Shown here: in pieces, positions 35,550 to 48,068 of the stretch
How positions within the stretch are numbered: position 1 is the first letter of the stretch
Layout: the number at the start of each line of letters is the position of its first letter
NCBI GenBank assembly: GCA_014529385.2
Contig: CM043963.1
Location: 77,427,412-77,491,411, forward strand
DNA length: 64,000 nucleotides
From: Adiantum capillus-veneris
Lineage: Eukaryota; Streptophyta; Polypodiopsida; Polypodiales; Pteridaceae
Direction: 5' to 3'
Position numbers and translations under genes: made by a program
Notes under the pieces: generated by a model
Databases searched by the model: none
Seen by the model: only the letters and a program-made list of their open reading frames with translations
Told to the model about the DNA's origin: nothing

Positions 35550-36423
35550 AACTGAGCATAAAGAGAGGTAATTATGAAAAATGCAAAAGTTTTTTTTTGG
35601 AATTCTATTTCTCATAGTACATACGTAAAAGTTTGCTCAATCACTTAAATGCATGCTCGTACAAAATGCTTTTCGAGAGCCCAACTTAAATGTACACAAA
35701 AATCCATGTCTGTAAATCTTAATGAGTGATGTGATGTGCGACGAGAGAAAACACATAAGAGTTGTTTTCAAAATACAAAAATAATACCATGGATGCATCC
35801 GAAACGTCCAAAAACCTTAAGATAGCTCTTTAAAACGTTGGAATCTGACGTCTCTAGCTCAAGATATAGCATTTTTAAGCGTAGGGCCTCATGAGGTCAG
35901 TACCAAGCGAATAGAGGCCCTTGAGGGGTCTCAAGAGCCTCTATTCGCTTGGTACTGACCTCATGAGGCCCTAGCCTTTAAAATGCAACTGAGCATAGAG
36001 AGAGGTAATTATGAAAAATGCAAAAGTTTTTTTTTGGAATTCTATTTCTCATAGTACATACGTAAAAGTTTGCTCAATCACTTAAATGCATGCTCGTACA
36101 AAATGCTTTTCGAGAGCCCAACTTAAATGTACACAAAAATCCATGTCTGTAAATCTTAATGAGTGATGTGATGTGCGACGAGAGAAAACACATAAAAGTT
36201 GTTTTCAAAATACAAAAATAATACCATGGATGCATCCGAAACGTCCAAAAACCTTAAGATAGCTCTTTAAAACGTTGGAATCTGACGTCTCTAGCTCAAG
36301 ATATAGCATTTTTAAGCGTAGGGCCTCATGAGGTCAGTACCAAGCGAATAGAGGCCCTTGAGGGGTCTCAAGAGCCTCTATTCGCTTGGTACTGACCTCA
36401 TGAGGCCCTAGCCTTTAAAATGC
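35550..36423. repeat. 437-bp near-identical tandem duplication
   Basis: 35,550-35,986 is repeated at 35,987-36,423 with only a handful of differences, for example CATAAGAG versus CATAAAAG. Each unit starts AACTGAGCATA and ends in a strong palindrome. The near identity implies a recent event. Confidence 0.93.
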
Positions 36424-36609
36424 TATATCTTGAGCTAGAGACGTCATATTCCAGGATTTTAAAGAGCTATCCTAAGGTTTTTGGACGTTCCAGATGCATC
36501 CGTAGAATTCAAAAATGCTATATCTTTATCCTAGGGCCTCATGAGGTCAAAACCAAGCGAATAGAGGTCCCAGAGACCCCTCAAGGGCCTCTATTCGCTT
36601 GGTTCTGAC
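35882..36609. repeat. three strong palindromes of a foldback element
   Basis: Palindrome 1 (35,882-35,973) and palindrome 2 (36,319-36,410) each have perfect 37-bp arms beginning TAGGGCCTCATGAGGTCAG around an 18-bp loop. Palindrome 3 (36,532-36,609) is a diverged version. The arms around palindrome 2 extend as a second inverted repeat of about 90 bp (36,230-36,318 against 36,411-36,500), so the whole 36,228-36,501 stretch can fold back on itself. This looks like a foldback or MITE-type element. Confidence 0.88.
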
Positions 36610-39600
36610 TCCTTCATAGTCTTAAATAGTACCTATCAATCACTATCAAGTACGATCTGTTCGAATTTAAATTGCAAGTACTTCATAAAAAGGTGATTGA
36701 TACTTGTGCGAGATGCACAAGTACAAGTACTTCACTTTATAGGATAGCAACAGCGGGTCATAAAAAGGTGTTCGACGCTTGTGCAAGATGTCATTATCAA
36801 GCGCCTTACTTTTCTGATGATAGTGACAATTTCACCAAAATGGTTTTCATGGACATTTTCAAAATGAGAAAAAAGGTTTTTTCAACGTAACGTTAGCCTT
36901 CTTCCTATTGGCTAAGGGGCATTCTCTCACTAGAGCTAAAAGGCCCAAAAATGAGTCCATTTCTTTCCTAATGACTAGGTAAGAGGCCATTAATTAAGAA
37001 ATATAAGACTACTTTGTTCTCCTACTTTATTGTAGATGTTTTTAAGTTCTTTAGTCAGACAAATTACTCGACAAGGTCAACAATAGGCAGGGTTTATTTT
37101 CTTTTGCTTGTCTTGAGTATTACAAGATCATAAGATGAAACATGGGATAAAGGCTCCACATAATGATACTCAAGAAACTAGCTTATGCGTTCTGTCGGCC
37201 AATATATCTTTAATGTATCCTCTTTGTGTTGTCAAGCGGAGGGGAAAGCAAGGCTTTTAGGATCATGACTCCCTAACTATATGTATGCATCGGGAACATG
37301 ATTACTCCAAAGCAAATACAACTAGAGTGCATACAAAATAAGTACGTGAGGTACATTTGAAAGTACAATCATGCAATAGGATGCCAGGGTGGAGGCTACA
37401 ACAAATCAGTTTTCAATTTAAGTTTCAAATTTGAAGATGTTTACTCCTACATAAATTTTCTACTTCCAACTTGACAAGCAAATGTTTTTTTGGTCAAGCA
37501 CGGTTTGGCAATTAAGCTAAAATCTGATAGCTAAGCTTCTTGAGCTGCCTCATTTAAGATTGGGCAATCTAAGGATTCTCAATCAAATGCACGATTTGGC
37601 AAGGCCGATTCTCTATGCAAGCTTGACAAGGTGGATTTTCTTTTACTTTGACATCTCTATATCACCAAGAGCACTTGTTAACTAAGAGCATTCGGGTTTC
37701 GTTCTTGTCATATGAGGACAATTTGATTTTCTCTTGGAGGTTGGGATGACCCAAGCCACGATGTTATGTAGGGTATATTGGATAGCTCTAAGTTTCTCAG
37801 CATACAAGGCTATAAGAGAGCTTCAATCGAAGACAACTGCTCTCAGAAAGGCAACAAGGTTAGTACATTTCAAGTTATACTTTTTTTTTTGGTAAATTAA
37901 CCTTTCATTTGCAAAATATTTCTCTATTGTGCAAAGCAAAGTGCTTTGCCAACCTGCATGCAAAGCAAGCCTTCTATTATGTACCAAGGTACTATCCATT
38001 GACTTTAGATCAAGGATAATGGCACACATATTTTGACACTAAGTGGATACAAGCTCACACTTTACGCCATGATGCATTGTGATGTATCCATGCCAATGTA
38101 ATCGTGCAAGGCACATATATAGCAGTGGCTCACACGGTTGACACTATCATTGAAACCAAGGGCTTATTATTCTATTTGTTTGATATGCATGCATGGCATG
38201 CGAATACGATGGTAGTACGTCAATTCTAGCATTGTTTATGCTTCCACAATAACATCACCTACTCTACTCAAGAAGAATGGAGGTTTGTCGATTGGCTTGT
38301 GATCGTTGTATATGTATACAGTAGTGGTCACTTTACATCATTGGCTCTATGCACAAGGTGCAACCAATCCAAATGATGGTTTCTATGGGTAGCAAGTAGG
38401 CATGGCCTAGCTATCAAGCAATTGATTCATGGCACGACATGAATAGATTAAGAGAGCCTCCACGCAGGTAATCTCTTGTGTAAACACCTGAAAAAATCTA
38501 GTATGACTATTTTCTTTAGGGGTATTTGATATCTTTCTCCTCTGTTCATGGAGGAAGAAGATTCTTTCATGCCTTAGTTGTGAATGAGATTCCAACTGCA
38601 TTGCTTGGTTGCAGCATGGATTATGTCTCTAGGAGTGGTTTTTTAGGGGTATGACCCAACTAATACACAATAACTCCATAGGTGTTTACTTTCAAGGAAA
38701 GAAGTTCTCAATCTACAAAGGGATAGTGAAAATTTCAACTTTCTCTGTTCATTCCAAACACTTTTGACCACAATAGATTGTGCTTATCACCGTTGACTGC
38801 TAGGTTGAGCAATTTTCATGCAAAGTCTAACCAAGCAGCTTTACTTGCAGAAGCTAACCAAGGGGCTTGGATTCCAAAGGCAACACCCAAGGTTACCAGT
38901 TTCTATTGCTTGTTTTTCACTAATCATTCATTTAATGTTCAATAAGTCACTGATATCCTACCTCTGTAGATCTGGTTTTATGGTAAGGCACCTTTCTAGT
39001 TATAATATTCACGTTTGCAAAGTCCAAGTGACTACGAGTAAGTGAACATTATGTTCAACCTCCGAGTATGCATATGATTTGGTTGTATTCCCTTTTTGAA
39101 TAAGCATACATGAGTTGCACCAACATCTTGCAACCTGAGAAACCTGTGTGATGAATCCTCTCTCGAATCTTGAGAGTCCACAAGACTGTATACATCCACC
39201 AAATATTCTCAAAGTATGCACATAATATTCAGCTCACACTCTCTTCACTGAGACAAAACCATAAATGCATAAAACAAGAGAAGAATCAAACTCAATCCAA
39301 GCTCTTTAGATGTAGCAAATCACCACAATAGGCATAGATGATTTGCAACTTTCAAAAAACCTTGCAACTGATATCCCTCAAACTTATCAGAATTTACAGA
39401 AACTTCCTTATGCAAAATTTTAGATCTCAAAAAATTGGGCACTAATCGTGGGAATGGGCATAAAATGGATTGTTTTTCTATGTCAAAACAAATCTGAAAA
39501 AGTTTGCAATTGTATACCCTTGACCTACAAGAAGTCTGTCAAACGTACAGCAAAATCGGTTCGAAATTCGGCAAAGCTTTCAACTGAAAAGTTATAGATT
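36610..39600. other. about 3 kb without a recognisable gene
   Basis: It contains a 75-bp imperfect tandem pair at 36,684-36,833, giving two HKKV-x-D-x-CARC peptides 25 residues apart. Otherwise it is AT-rich, unrecognised sequence. From about 39.0 kb it may be leader of the copia element whose primer-binding site is at 39,890 (minus strand). Confidence 0.45.
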
Positions 39601-39889
39601 ATAGAGTTTTTGATAACGGTTATAGGAACCAAGCTAAAAAATGCTTTTTAACGCAGTCAAATTTTTGTTGCAATATAGTGCAACTGTGCACAGTTTTCAG
39701 GGAAGCACCTTCACCTACACACTCTCTTTTGAGCTTCCAGAAGAGTGTACATCATTCTCACCTGAGCTCACAAGCTCCCATTGCATTTTCACAAAGCTTC
39801 CAAGATTTCTTAATCTCTCCACTGCCAAGAGAGAGCAAGCTATCGCCTTGGAGCTCTCGATGCCATCGTGCTCTCCGCGATCGCCATGC

Positions 39890-39928
39890 GCTCTGATACC
39901 AATTATGAGTGCACAAATGTGATGTGTG

Positions 39929-39994
<66 letters not shown>

Positions 39995-40089
39995 GAAGCA
40001 ATTCACCACAATGTGTGTGAGAGAGCCCCTTATTTTGCTATCTAGTAAAGAATGAGGTGTGTACAAGTGATGGACTTTTGGATGCCTCT
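39890..40089 (-). mobile_element. copia LTR remnant with perfect primer-binding site
   Basis: The minus strand at 39,890-39,901 reads TGGTATCAGAGC, an exact initiator tRNA-Met primer-binding site. The adjoining LTR starts with TGAGTGCAC at 39,906, contains a (AG)n array (39,932-39,990), and is cut at 40,089 by the chromovirus insertion. The rest of this LTR may continue beyond the nest, after 52,781, but I could not prove it. No copia coding region is recognisable to the left. Confidence 0.7.
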
Positions 40090-41908
40090 TGTTATAAAAT
40101 CTAATATCTAACCAACCCAAATGATTTTCACATATTAAATTCATCATTTAATGTGGGAGAATAAACCGAAACCAGGGTTAGAATATAGACATGTGCTTAT
40201 GGATCTATCTCAACACGGGGCCAAGTTAAAGGGTCCAAATAAGAGGCGATATGTCAAAGAGCAATGCTAGCTAATGGAGCTTAAAGACCTTAGGGTTAGC
40301 TTCATTAAAGACCTCCAAAGGTTATTGTTAAAATTCCTTTGACCTTAGGCAAGCTAGGGTTGTGCTTGAGGTGGGAACCCGGCCCAAGCTTGAGGTGCTT
40401 GTTGTGCTTGCTGACTAAGGTTCTTGAGGTGCTTCTCGTGCTTGTTGACTAAGGTGCTTGAGGTGCTTAATGAATAAGGTGCTAACGTGCTCCATGACTA
40501 AGGTGCTTGAGGTGCTTGAGGTGTTTGAGGGGCTTGAGGTGTTCCACAAATTTAAAGCACATCCCTATAGAAGGGGGGCGAGCCCTCATTGTAGGAGCTA
40601 GAGAGAGAACACACACACCCTCACACAAGTCAAGCCTTGCCTAATGAAGCAACAGGGACACATGTCAAGTTCCTCTACATGTTTCCCTCATAAGGTGCCT
40701 AAAGCCTATTGGTTGGCCTCTTAAGGGGTCCAATGATAATTTAGCTAATTTAATTAATTGGTATACATTTATCAAGTCCTCTCTCTCAAAAGGGAAAGGG
40801 GGACATTTGTCCCAAGGCTAGCATGCTTGCTTGATACGCTCTTTGCATGTGATTGGCCAGGCTTGAAGGGGTTCAGTGAGCTTCCATCATGAGCTAGAAG
40901 AGGGGGTCGACCAAGGAAGCTAGGGGCTTGCTTGCAAGGTATACTCACTCACACACACACACACTCATTCTCGAAAGGTTCACAGTTCAGTACCCCCTAT
41001 ATAACGTCCGTTCGCAGGGTACAAAAAAAACCCTCTTTTAATATGTCTAAATGAATAAATGGCCCCTTATTTTAGGATTTTTTTCAAAAATTGAAATATA
41101 AAAATCCCTTATATTAATGTATCTCTATTAAATTACCTAAATTTTTGTATTTTAAAACCCCTCCTTTCGACCACACATTATACATTCACATGATTACATA
41201 GTGCACCCCCCGAGCTCTCATTGTGTGAAGTGCAAAGAACGTGAGCTCCATCTCCTTCTCCAAGCTTGTTGAGAAGTTGAGAGCCTATACCAACACTCTT
41301 GGCTATAGAATGCAAATCCAACCAAGAGCCATGCTCCAATGTTTAAGCTTGCCATCTCCTCCATCTTCATTACTATGCTATTATGTATGCTAAGCAAGAA
41401 GAGTGGTGATAAGTGAGGAACTATTTCTTTCTCCTATAATGTTTCGTCTTCCTCTTCCCTATCCTCATTCCCCGCTAGCTCTCTCTACCTTTGAAGGTGT
41501 TTGAGACCGTGGGACTGAGGACAGGGATGGTTAATGCTTTTTCAAAGGTTATATTATGCTCGTGATGCATGAAGCTTTCCATCTTCATCTTCATTGCATC
41601 ACCTAGGTCACAAGGAACACAAAGATTGTATTGTACCAAGTCTCTCTTGATGGAAGATTCTATTATACAAAAGCCTATTGGAGGGGGGACGGCTCCACAT
41701 AAATCCGGTCCTCAATTGTTGTCAAGTTCTCTAAACTCTTTCTCTTGCAAAAGTATTGTTCATGCCACGTTAATTAACTATTATGGTTATGTTGCTACCG
41801 CTAATTAAGTTCACCCTCTATGTTCTCAAAGTAGTCTCACAAAAATGCTTACTCTAATTCTCTTAATTTCGCTATCCTCAAAGTTCGTAGGCCATTTCCA
41901 TTACATTG
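40090..41908 (+). repeat. chromovirus 5' LTR
   Basis: It begins TGTTATAAAATC and ends CCATTTCCATTACA against the primer-binding site. Related copies are 46,457-48,063, 48,975-50,432 and 51,309-52,781. All contain an irregular GAGGTGCTT-rich stretch. This copy is longer because of a 247-bp insertion (40,970-41,216). Confidence 0.9.
40970..41216. mobile_element. 247-bp insertion in the 5' LTR, type unknown
   Basis: The sequence is absent at the matching point of the other three LTRs, which read straight through CTCATTGTGTG. It is flanked by CTCATT on both sides (40,964-40,969 and 41,217-41,222), consistent with a 6-bp target duplication. It is AT-rich, starts CTCGAAAGGTTCACAG and ends CACCCCCCGAGCT. 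No clear terminal inverted repeat or coding content. Confidence 0.7.
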
Positions 41909-41922
41909 GTATCATAGCTATT
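41909..41922 (+). promoter_or_regulatory. primer-binding site, initiator tRNA-Met type
   Basis: TTGGTATCATAGCT directly follows the 5' LTR and differs at one position from TGGTATCAGAGC. Confidence 0.8.
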
Positions 41923-42309
41923 GGTTTCTCTTTTCTTGCTTAAGAAGAGAAGTCCTTAAGTTTTCCATGAAAGGTTGGACATGTTCATTGCAATAGGGTA
42001 AGTGGGACAGGGATCTATTATCTTGGTTGAGAAGTACTTAGTTCGAGGTACACCGTTGGGAACTATAGTCTTAATAATGGAGCCTCTCGGAGCTTGCCTT
42101 TGGCTTAACCATTATTGAGCTACGAGCAAGCTCAATAGGAATCATAATCAACCGAGCAATGTTAGACCCTCTCCACTAGTCTTTGCAATCAATAGTGTCT
42201 AAACCACGGGTGTGGTGGCTTGAGAACTAATTTTCAAAGGTAAAGAAGAGAAGCGACTAAGTTTGAGGGTACCAAAGCACAAAGTAATCTATACATAAAT
42301 TTAATTAGC

Positions 42310-43610
42310 ATGGCTGACAATAACCAAGAGAGTAGAATGAACATTAATAACTTTGATTTTGCACTTGAAGGTGCTAATGATGATGCCCCATGTTTGATAA
42401 TTATCTTCTTACTAGGTTGCATCATGTGCTTATGGGATTTCCCTTCCTCTCCAAGAGGAGAGAGATATTAGGAGGCCTCTTGATGAGACTCCCAAAAGAA
42501 GACTCTCTCCCATACGAGAGGAGGAATCCAAATAACGAGAAAGAAGCAAATCACTAAGTTTCTCTGAGGATATGGCTCCACAAAGATGGTAGTCTAGACG
42601 GTCGCCAACTCCTCCCAAGAGGAAACAGTCAACCCATAGTCCCTCTCCTCGTCACTCCGAAAGGGAAGAGAGGAAACAAAGGAAGGAAAGTGCAAGAAAG
42701 AGTTCACCCTCTTCTCCTTCTTCTTCACCTTCCTCCTCTTCCGATGAAAGCAATAGATATTCTCCTAGAGAATACAAGAGGAGAAGACATCACAAATCTT
42801 ACTCTGTATGATGAAGGTCCCAAAAGCTCAAGAAGTTCAAATAGGGAGAAAAGAGTATCTCTTTTCTCACCTATGATGGCGCCTTTGGTGCTACTGACAA
42901 AGTATTGGCCTTCATCCAGCAGTTTGATGCGGCCTTTGGAGACGAGGACTTCATAGATTCCTCCAAGCGACGCCATGTAGCTATGCACTTTCAAAAATCT
43001 GCTCGTCAATGGTGGGCTAGCCTTCGTGGCAACGGAAAAGCCCCAAAGACATGGAAAACTCTACGAGTTTCCATCATGAAGTAATTCCTTGCAAGCGGCG
43101 CAAAGGACAAAGTGCTTACCGAATGGCGGAGTTTGAAGCTTCTCTCCCATGAGTCTATTCACAAATATGTGGACAAGTTTTGGGATTTACATCTCAAGGC
43201 TAATGTCTTCCAAAAGATAGACTTTGCCGAATTAAAGCAACAATTCTGTGTGGGATTACCTTAAGAGATGGCCGAGTATGTTAACTCCTAACGGCCTGGT
43301 TCTATTACCAAAGTAATAAACCACATTGTGGTTGCTTCGTGGATCAATTTCCAACAAGGGGCTAAAAGGAATACTAAGCCCATGGAAAGCAAAGACAAAA
43401 GTGATACAAAGGGGAAAAACAATGCCCAAAATTATTTCCAAGTCAATTCCAATAACAATCGGTCCAAGGAGAAGGGAGTTTACAAAGGTAAAAATAAACT
43501 CTCTCCTGAAGAGCTTGAAGATTTTCGTAAGGACCACAAATGTTTTAAGTGTGGGGAGCAAGGACATGGCTATCGTTCTTGCCCCAAGAGAAATGCCTGC
43601 AATGAGACTC
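42310..43610 (+). pseudogene. chromovirus gag with zinc knuckle
   Basis: The probable start is MADNNQESRMNINNFDFALE at 42,310. A frameshifted Arg/Ser-rich linker leads to the gag core from about 42,862: YDGAFGATDKVLAFIQQFDA, then HFQKSARQWWASLRG and KDKVLTEWRSLKLLSHESIH. Stops lie near 43,082 and 43,262. The nucleocapsid part ends in CFKCGEQGHGYRSC (43,541-43,582), a C-x2-C-x4-H-x4-C knuckle that binds the element's RNA. Confidence 0.85.
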
Positions 43611-43689
43611 CTAGAGCTTCCACGATCAAAGCTCCAAAAGAGGATGCTCATTGCAAAGGATCACCTCTCTCCTATGCTTGGGGAAAGGT

Positions 43690-44030
43690 AAGGGATCATG
43701 ATGACTTCATCTTGTTTGTGACCGTGGCTCTACTCACAACTTCGTATCAACGGAGTTGGCCACTAAGTTGGACATTCAAGCTTTCAAGATGGGAGATATT
43801 GTAACTACCGCTGGAGCTTTCAAGGGACAGCAAGCCTCCATTACTCCCTTGATTGGGAAGTTGAGGCTTCATGTCCAAATCTACATCGACAAAGAAGACT
43901 TTATCATCTCTCCTCTCCAACATGAGGATGTTATCCTAAGGGCACCATGGTTCAACTGCATGGCTGCCAACATGAAATTCCCTGAAAGGAGAATTTACTT
44001 CACCTACAGGAAAAGACCATGTATATAGAT
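43690..44030 (+). pseudogene. chromovirus aspartic protease region
   Basis: Read with one frameshift, it gives YDRGSTHNFVSTELATKLDI, where the family has Asp-Cys/Ser-Gly-Ser/Ala-Thr around the catalytic Asp, then EDVILRAPWFN (usual form DVILGxxWL). It is positioned correctly between the zinc knuckle and RT. Confidence 0.8.
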
Positions 44031-44039
44031 GCTAGTGAG

Positions 44040-45540
44040 TCTGGTCCTACTACACTACTCGTAAATTCTCCTGCTTTTGATAAATCAATGAAAATCGTAA
44101 TTTTTGTGTACTTGATTTTTGTCAAAGAGTCCCTAAAAGGTCCTAATGTTTCATCAAATGTAAATGGTAGGAATCAAGAAGAGTTAGACTTGTCTAATTT
44201 TCTAAATGGATTCCAAGATGTGTTCATCGATGATACCCCTATGGAATTACCTCCAAAACAAGGAGATGATGACCATCAAATTGAGCTCCTACCAAGAAGC
44301 TCACCGCCCAACAAGCCTCCTTATCGAGTTTCCCAAGCTCAACAAGAGGAGACCATGAGGAAAGTACAAGAATTAGTAGACAAAGGGATGGTGCGGCCTA
44401 GCTCCTCTTCTTCTTTCCCTCCACCCTTTTTAATGCAAAAGAAAGATGGTACATACCGCATGTGTGTGGACTATCGAGCACTAAAACCATATCAGTATCA
44501 AAAACAGATTTTTTGTACCACGTGTAGAAGATCTATTTGTTAAGCTACAAGGTTCGACCTACTTCAGTAGGATTGACCTTAAAAGTGGCTACCATTAAAT
44601 AAGGATAGTGAATGAAGATATCCTAAAGACCGTGTTCCGTACACCGTTTGGTCTTTATGAATATCTAGTCATACCTTTTGGTTTGACTATTGCACCAGCC
44701 GCGTTTAATCGTTTAATGGAGAAAATATTTAGACCCTACCGTAAATTCACTGGAGTGTTCTTTGATTATATCAACGTCTATTCCAAGTCTTTGGAGGAAC
44801 ACAAGCAACACCTCTAGGTAATTTTTCAAGCTTTGAGGGAGAACAAGCCTTTTATCAATCAAAAGAAGAGCGAATTTTTCCTTCAAGAGAGTCAATACTT
44901 AGGTCATATTATCTCTCAAGATGGTATTTGTATAGATCCATCAAAGTTGGAGGTAATAAAAGCATGGCCTAATCCAAGGAATCTACATAAGCTAAGAAGC
45001 GTTATTGGCATGTGTGCATACTATAGGCGCTTCATAAAAACATTCTCTCAAATAGCAGGACCATTGCATGACTTAACAAAGAAGAACGTTAAGTAATCAT
45101 GGATTGCTAATGAGAAAAATTCTTTTGACAAGCTTAAAGAGAAGCTTACCTCCCAACCAGCCCTTATGCTTCCGATCTCTCAAAGCCATTTGAGGTCCAA
45201 TGTGATTCTTGTGATGATTGCCTTGGAGCAGTCTTGCTTCAAGAAGGGCATGCCATAGCATATGAGAGCCGAAGGCTCAATGCCGATGAACGAGTCTTGG
45301 GCATATACGCAAAAGAGCTTTTAGCTATTCTACATTCCCTAGACACATGGAAGCACTATTTATTGGGGACTCTATTTATTTTGCAAACGGACCATTAAAG
45401 TCTCAAGTACTTCATGACGCAAACCAAACTTTTCACAAACAAATAAGGTGGGCAAAATTTATTTTGCAATTTTATTTTCATATTGCTCACGTTGTTGGTA
45501 CGCATAATCAAGTGGCCGATGCACTTTCACGACGACCAAA
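44040..45540 (+). pseudogene. chromovirus RT and RNase H
   Basis: RT landmarks in order: KPPYRVSQAQQEETMRKVQE, VRPSSSSSFPPPFLMQKKDG, MCVDYRALK, SRIDLKSGYH, FRTPFGLYEYLVIPFGLTIA and VFFDYINVYSKSLEEH. The catalytic F-D-D-I has become F-D-Y-I (Tyr codon at 44,767-44,769), so the polymerase is inactive. QYLGHIISQDGI and MCAYYRRFIKTFSQIAGPLH follow. RNase H runs from about 45,160 in shifted frames (CDSCDDCLGAVLLQEGHAIA, ELLAILHSLDTWKHYLLG) to HNQVADALSRRP near 45,530. Stops lie where Gln codons are expected (SGYH*IRI, HKQHL*VIF). Confidence 0.88.
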
Positions 45541-46451
45541 AGTCAATGCGGTGTGTATAGCAACTCACAATGATTTATCTTCTATGATAGGTGAGTATGC
45601 TATTGACCCTGACTTTAAAGATATAATGCCATCCCTTGCCTTAGGGAAGAAAGATGGTTATCTTCTCCGTGGAAATAGGCTATGTCTTACCCACTCCCTT
45701 TACGAGAAAGTTATGTATGAATCCCATGCTCCTCCCTATGGGGGGCATAGAGGTATCCAACCTACTCTTCGAGGAGTAGAGACATACTTATATTGGCCTA
45801 CCATGAAAGTAGACATACAAAACTATGTTTGAAAATGTGTGGTATGCCAAAAGACCAAGTATGATAGAGAGAAGCAACCTGGATTACTCCAGCCATTGTC
45901 AATCCCTAATTACCATGAGAGAGTCTATCCATGGATTTTATCTTTGGGTTACCTAACTTTATCAATGAGAATACGGGAATATGGACAATAATCGACAGGT
46001 TTAGCAAGGAAGCACATTTTATTCCTGTCAAAAAGACTATTAAGGCACACCAAATGGCAAGTCTCTTCATATCTCAAAATTTTCAAATACCATTGATTTT
46101 CAACATCCTTCATGTCACACAGAGATCCTAGAATGACCAATAATTTAAGGAGAGGTCTCTTTGAAAATCTAGGTACAAGATTGAATTTCTCTTTGGCCTA
46201 TAACCCACAAACAGATGGCCATAGTGAGATAGCCAATCTTACGATTCTCGATCTACTAAATACTTATGTTACAGAAGTAGATCAATGCTCACAATGGGAG
46301 AAGTACTTACCCCTTATAGAGTATGTGTACAATAATATTGCCCATAGTTCTACGAGAAAAGCATCTTTTGAAATCATAGAGGGAAGACCTAAAAGTCTCT
46401 TGCTACTTAAAGTACATGGGAAGATCTTCAATGTTAATGAGTAAAGCCATG
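45541..46451 (+). pseudogene. chromovirus integrase, N-terminal and core part
   Basis: The zinc-binding part is GGHRGIQPTLRGVETYLYWP, then a stop, then KCVVCQKTKYDREKQPGLLQ. Core motifs are MDFIFGLP, TIIDRFSKEAHFIPVKKTIK, HRDPRMTNNLRRGLFENLGT and YNPQTDGHSEIANLTILDLL. The region is frameshifted around 45,900-46,110. The frame is cut at 46,451 by the solo LTR and resumes at 48,069: SHDI before the insertion joins HESFQKIKKPLS after it in the same frame. Confidence 0.88.
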
Positions 46452-46456
46452 ACATA

Positions 46457-48063
46457 TGTCAGAAAATCTACAATTAATATCTAACCAACCCAAATTATTT
46501 TCTCATATTAAATTCATCACTTAATGTGGGAGGATAAACGGGAACAAGTGTTAAGATATAGACATGTGCTTATAGATCTATCTCAACACGGGGCCAATAG
46601 TAAAGGGGCCCAAATGAGAGATGGTCTATCAAAGAGAAAGGCTAACAAATGGAGCATAAGACCTTAGGGTTAGCTTCATTGAAGACCTCGGACAATAATG
46701 TGTGTAAAAGGCCTTTGACCTTAGGTAAGCTAGAGCTGAGCTTGAGGCGCGGGAACCCGACCCAGCTCGAGGTGCTTGTCCTACTTGTCATGCTTGATGA
46801 CTAAGGTGCTTGAGGTGCTTGATGATTGAGGTGCTTAATTATTGATATGCTTGAGGTGCTTGACATGCTTGAGATGCTAGGGTTGCACTTGAGGTGAGAA
46901 CCCAGCCCAAGCTTAAAGTGCTTATGAGCCAAGCTTGTGGTGGGGCCTATGCATGAGGGGCTTGAGGTGTCAAAAAGTCTCAATCCCTACAAGGAGGGTG
47001 CGAGCCCTACATGAGGGGTGATGAGAGAGAACACCCACACACTCACACAAGGCATGCATGGTACAAAGAAAGCAAAAGGGACACTTGTCAAGTTCATCCT
47101 CATGTTGCCCTCATGGTGTGCCTAAATCCTATTGGTTGGCCACCCAAGGGGTCCAATAATAATTTAGGAGATTTAATTAATCGATTTGGCATTTATCTAG
47201 CCCTCTCTCTCAAAGGGGAAAGGGGGACACTTGTCTCAAGGCTACCCTTGCTGCTTGTAATGCCTCATGCTTGTGATTGGCTAGGCCTGGAGGGGTCCAA
47301 TGAGCTTCAAGCATGAGCTACAAGGGGGGGTCTACCCAAGCAAGCTAGGGGGTTGCTTAGGGGGTATACTCACCCATACACACTCACAAACACTCTCATT
47401 GTGTGCTATGCAAAGTGCAAGAGCTCCCTCTCCTTCTCCAAGCTAGTAGAGGTTGAGAGCCTACACCAACACTCTTGGATATGGAGTGCAAATCCAACCA
47501 AGAGCCATGCTTCAATGCTTAAGCTTGCCATCTCCTTCTTCATTACTATGCTATTATGTATGCTAGCAACAAGAGTTCTGATAAGTGAGGAACTAATTCT
47601 TTCTCCTACGAAATGTTTCTTCTTCCTCTTCCCTACCCTCATCCCCTGCTAGCTCTCTCCACCTTCGAAGGTGTTTGAGGTCTTGGGACTGAGGCTTGGG
47701 ATAGTTAACGCTTTCTCCAAGTTTATGTTATTTTTGTGATGCATGAAGCTTTCCATCTTCATTGCATCACCTAGGTCACAAGGAACACTAATATTGTATT
47801 GTAACAAGTCTCTCTTAATGGGAGAAATCATAATACAAATGCCTATTGGAGGGGGGACCGGCTCCACATAAATCGGGTCCTCAACTGTCATGTTCTCTAA
47901 ATTCTCTCTCTTGCAAAAGTATTGTTCATGCCAAGTTAACTAATTGCTATGATTATGTTGCTATCTTCAATTATGTTCACCCGCTATGCTCACAAAGTCA
48001 TTTCTCAAAAGTACTCTCATTAATTTCCGCTACTCTCAAATTAAATAGGCCAATTCCATTACA
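46457..48063 (+). mobile_element. solo LTR nested in chromovirus integrase
   Basis: A 1,607-bp LTR related to the flanking ones starts TGTCAGAAAATC and ends CCAATTCCATTACA. The target duplication ACATA is at 46,452-46,456 and 48,064-48,068. No internal region is present, so it is the product of LTR-LTR recombination after insertion. It clearly post-dates the host chromovirus. Confidence 0.92.
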
Positions 48064-48068
48064 ACATA

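Noticed and set aside
39678-39922. Plus-strand ORFs of 72 and 93 codons near the (AG)n array
   Set aside because: They overlap the copia leader and primer-binding site and have no homology that I can see.
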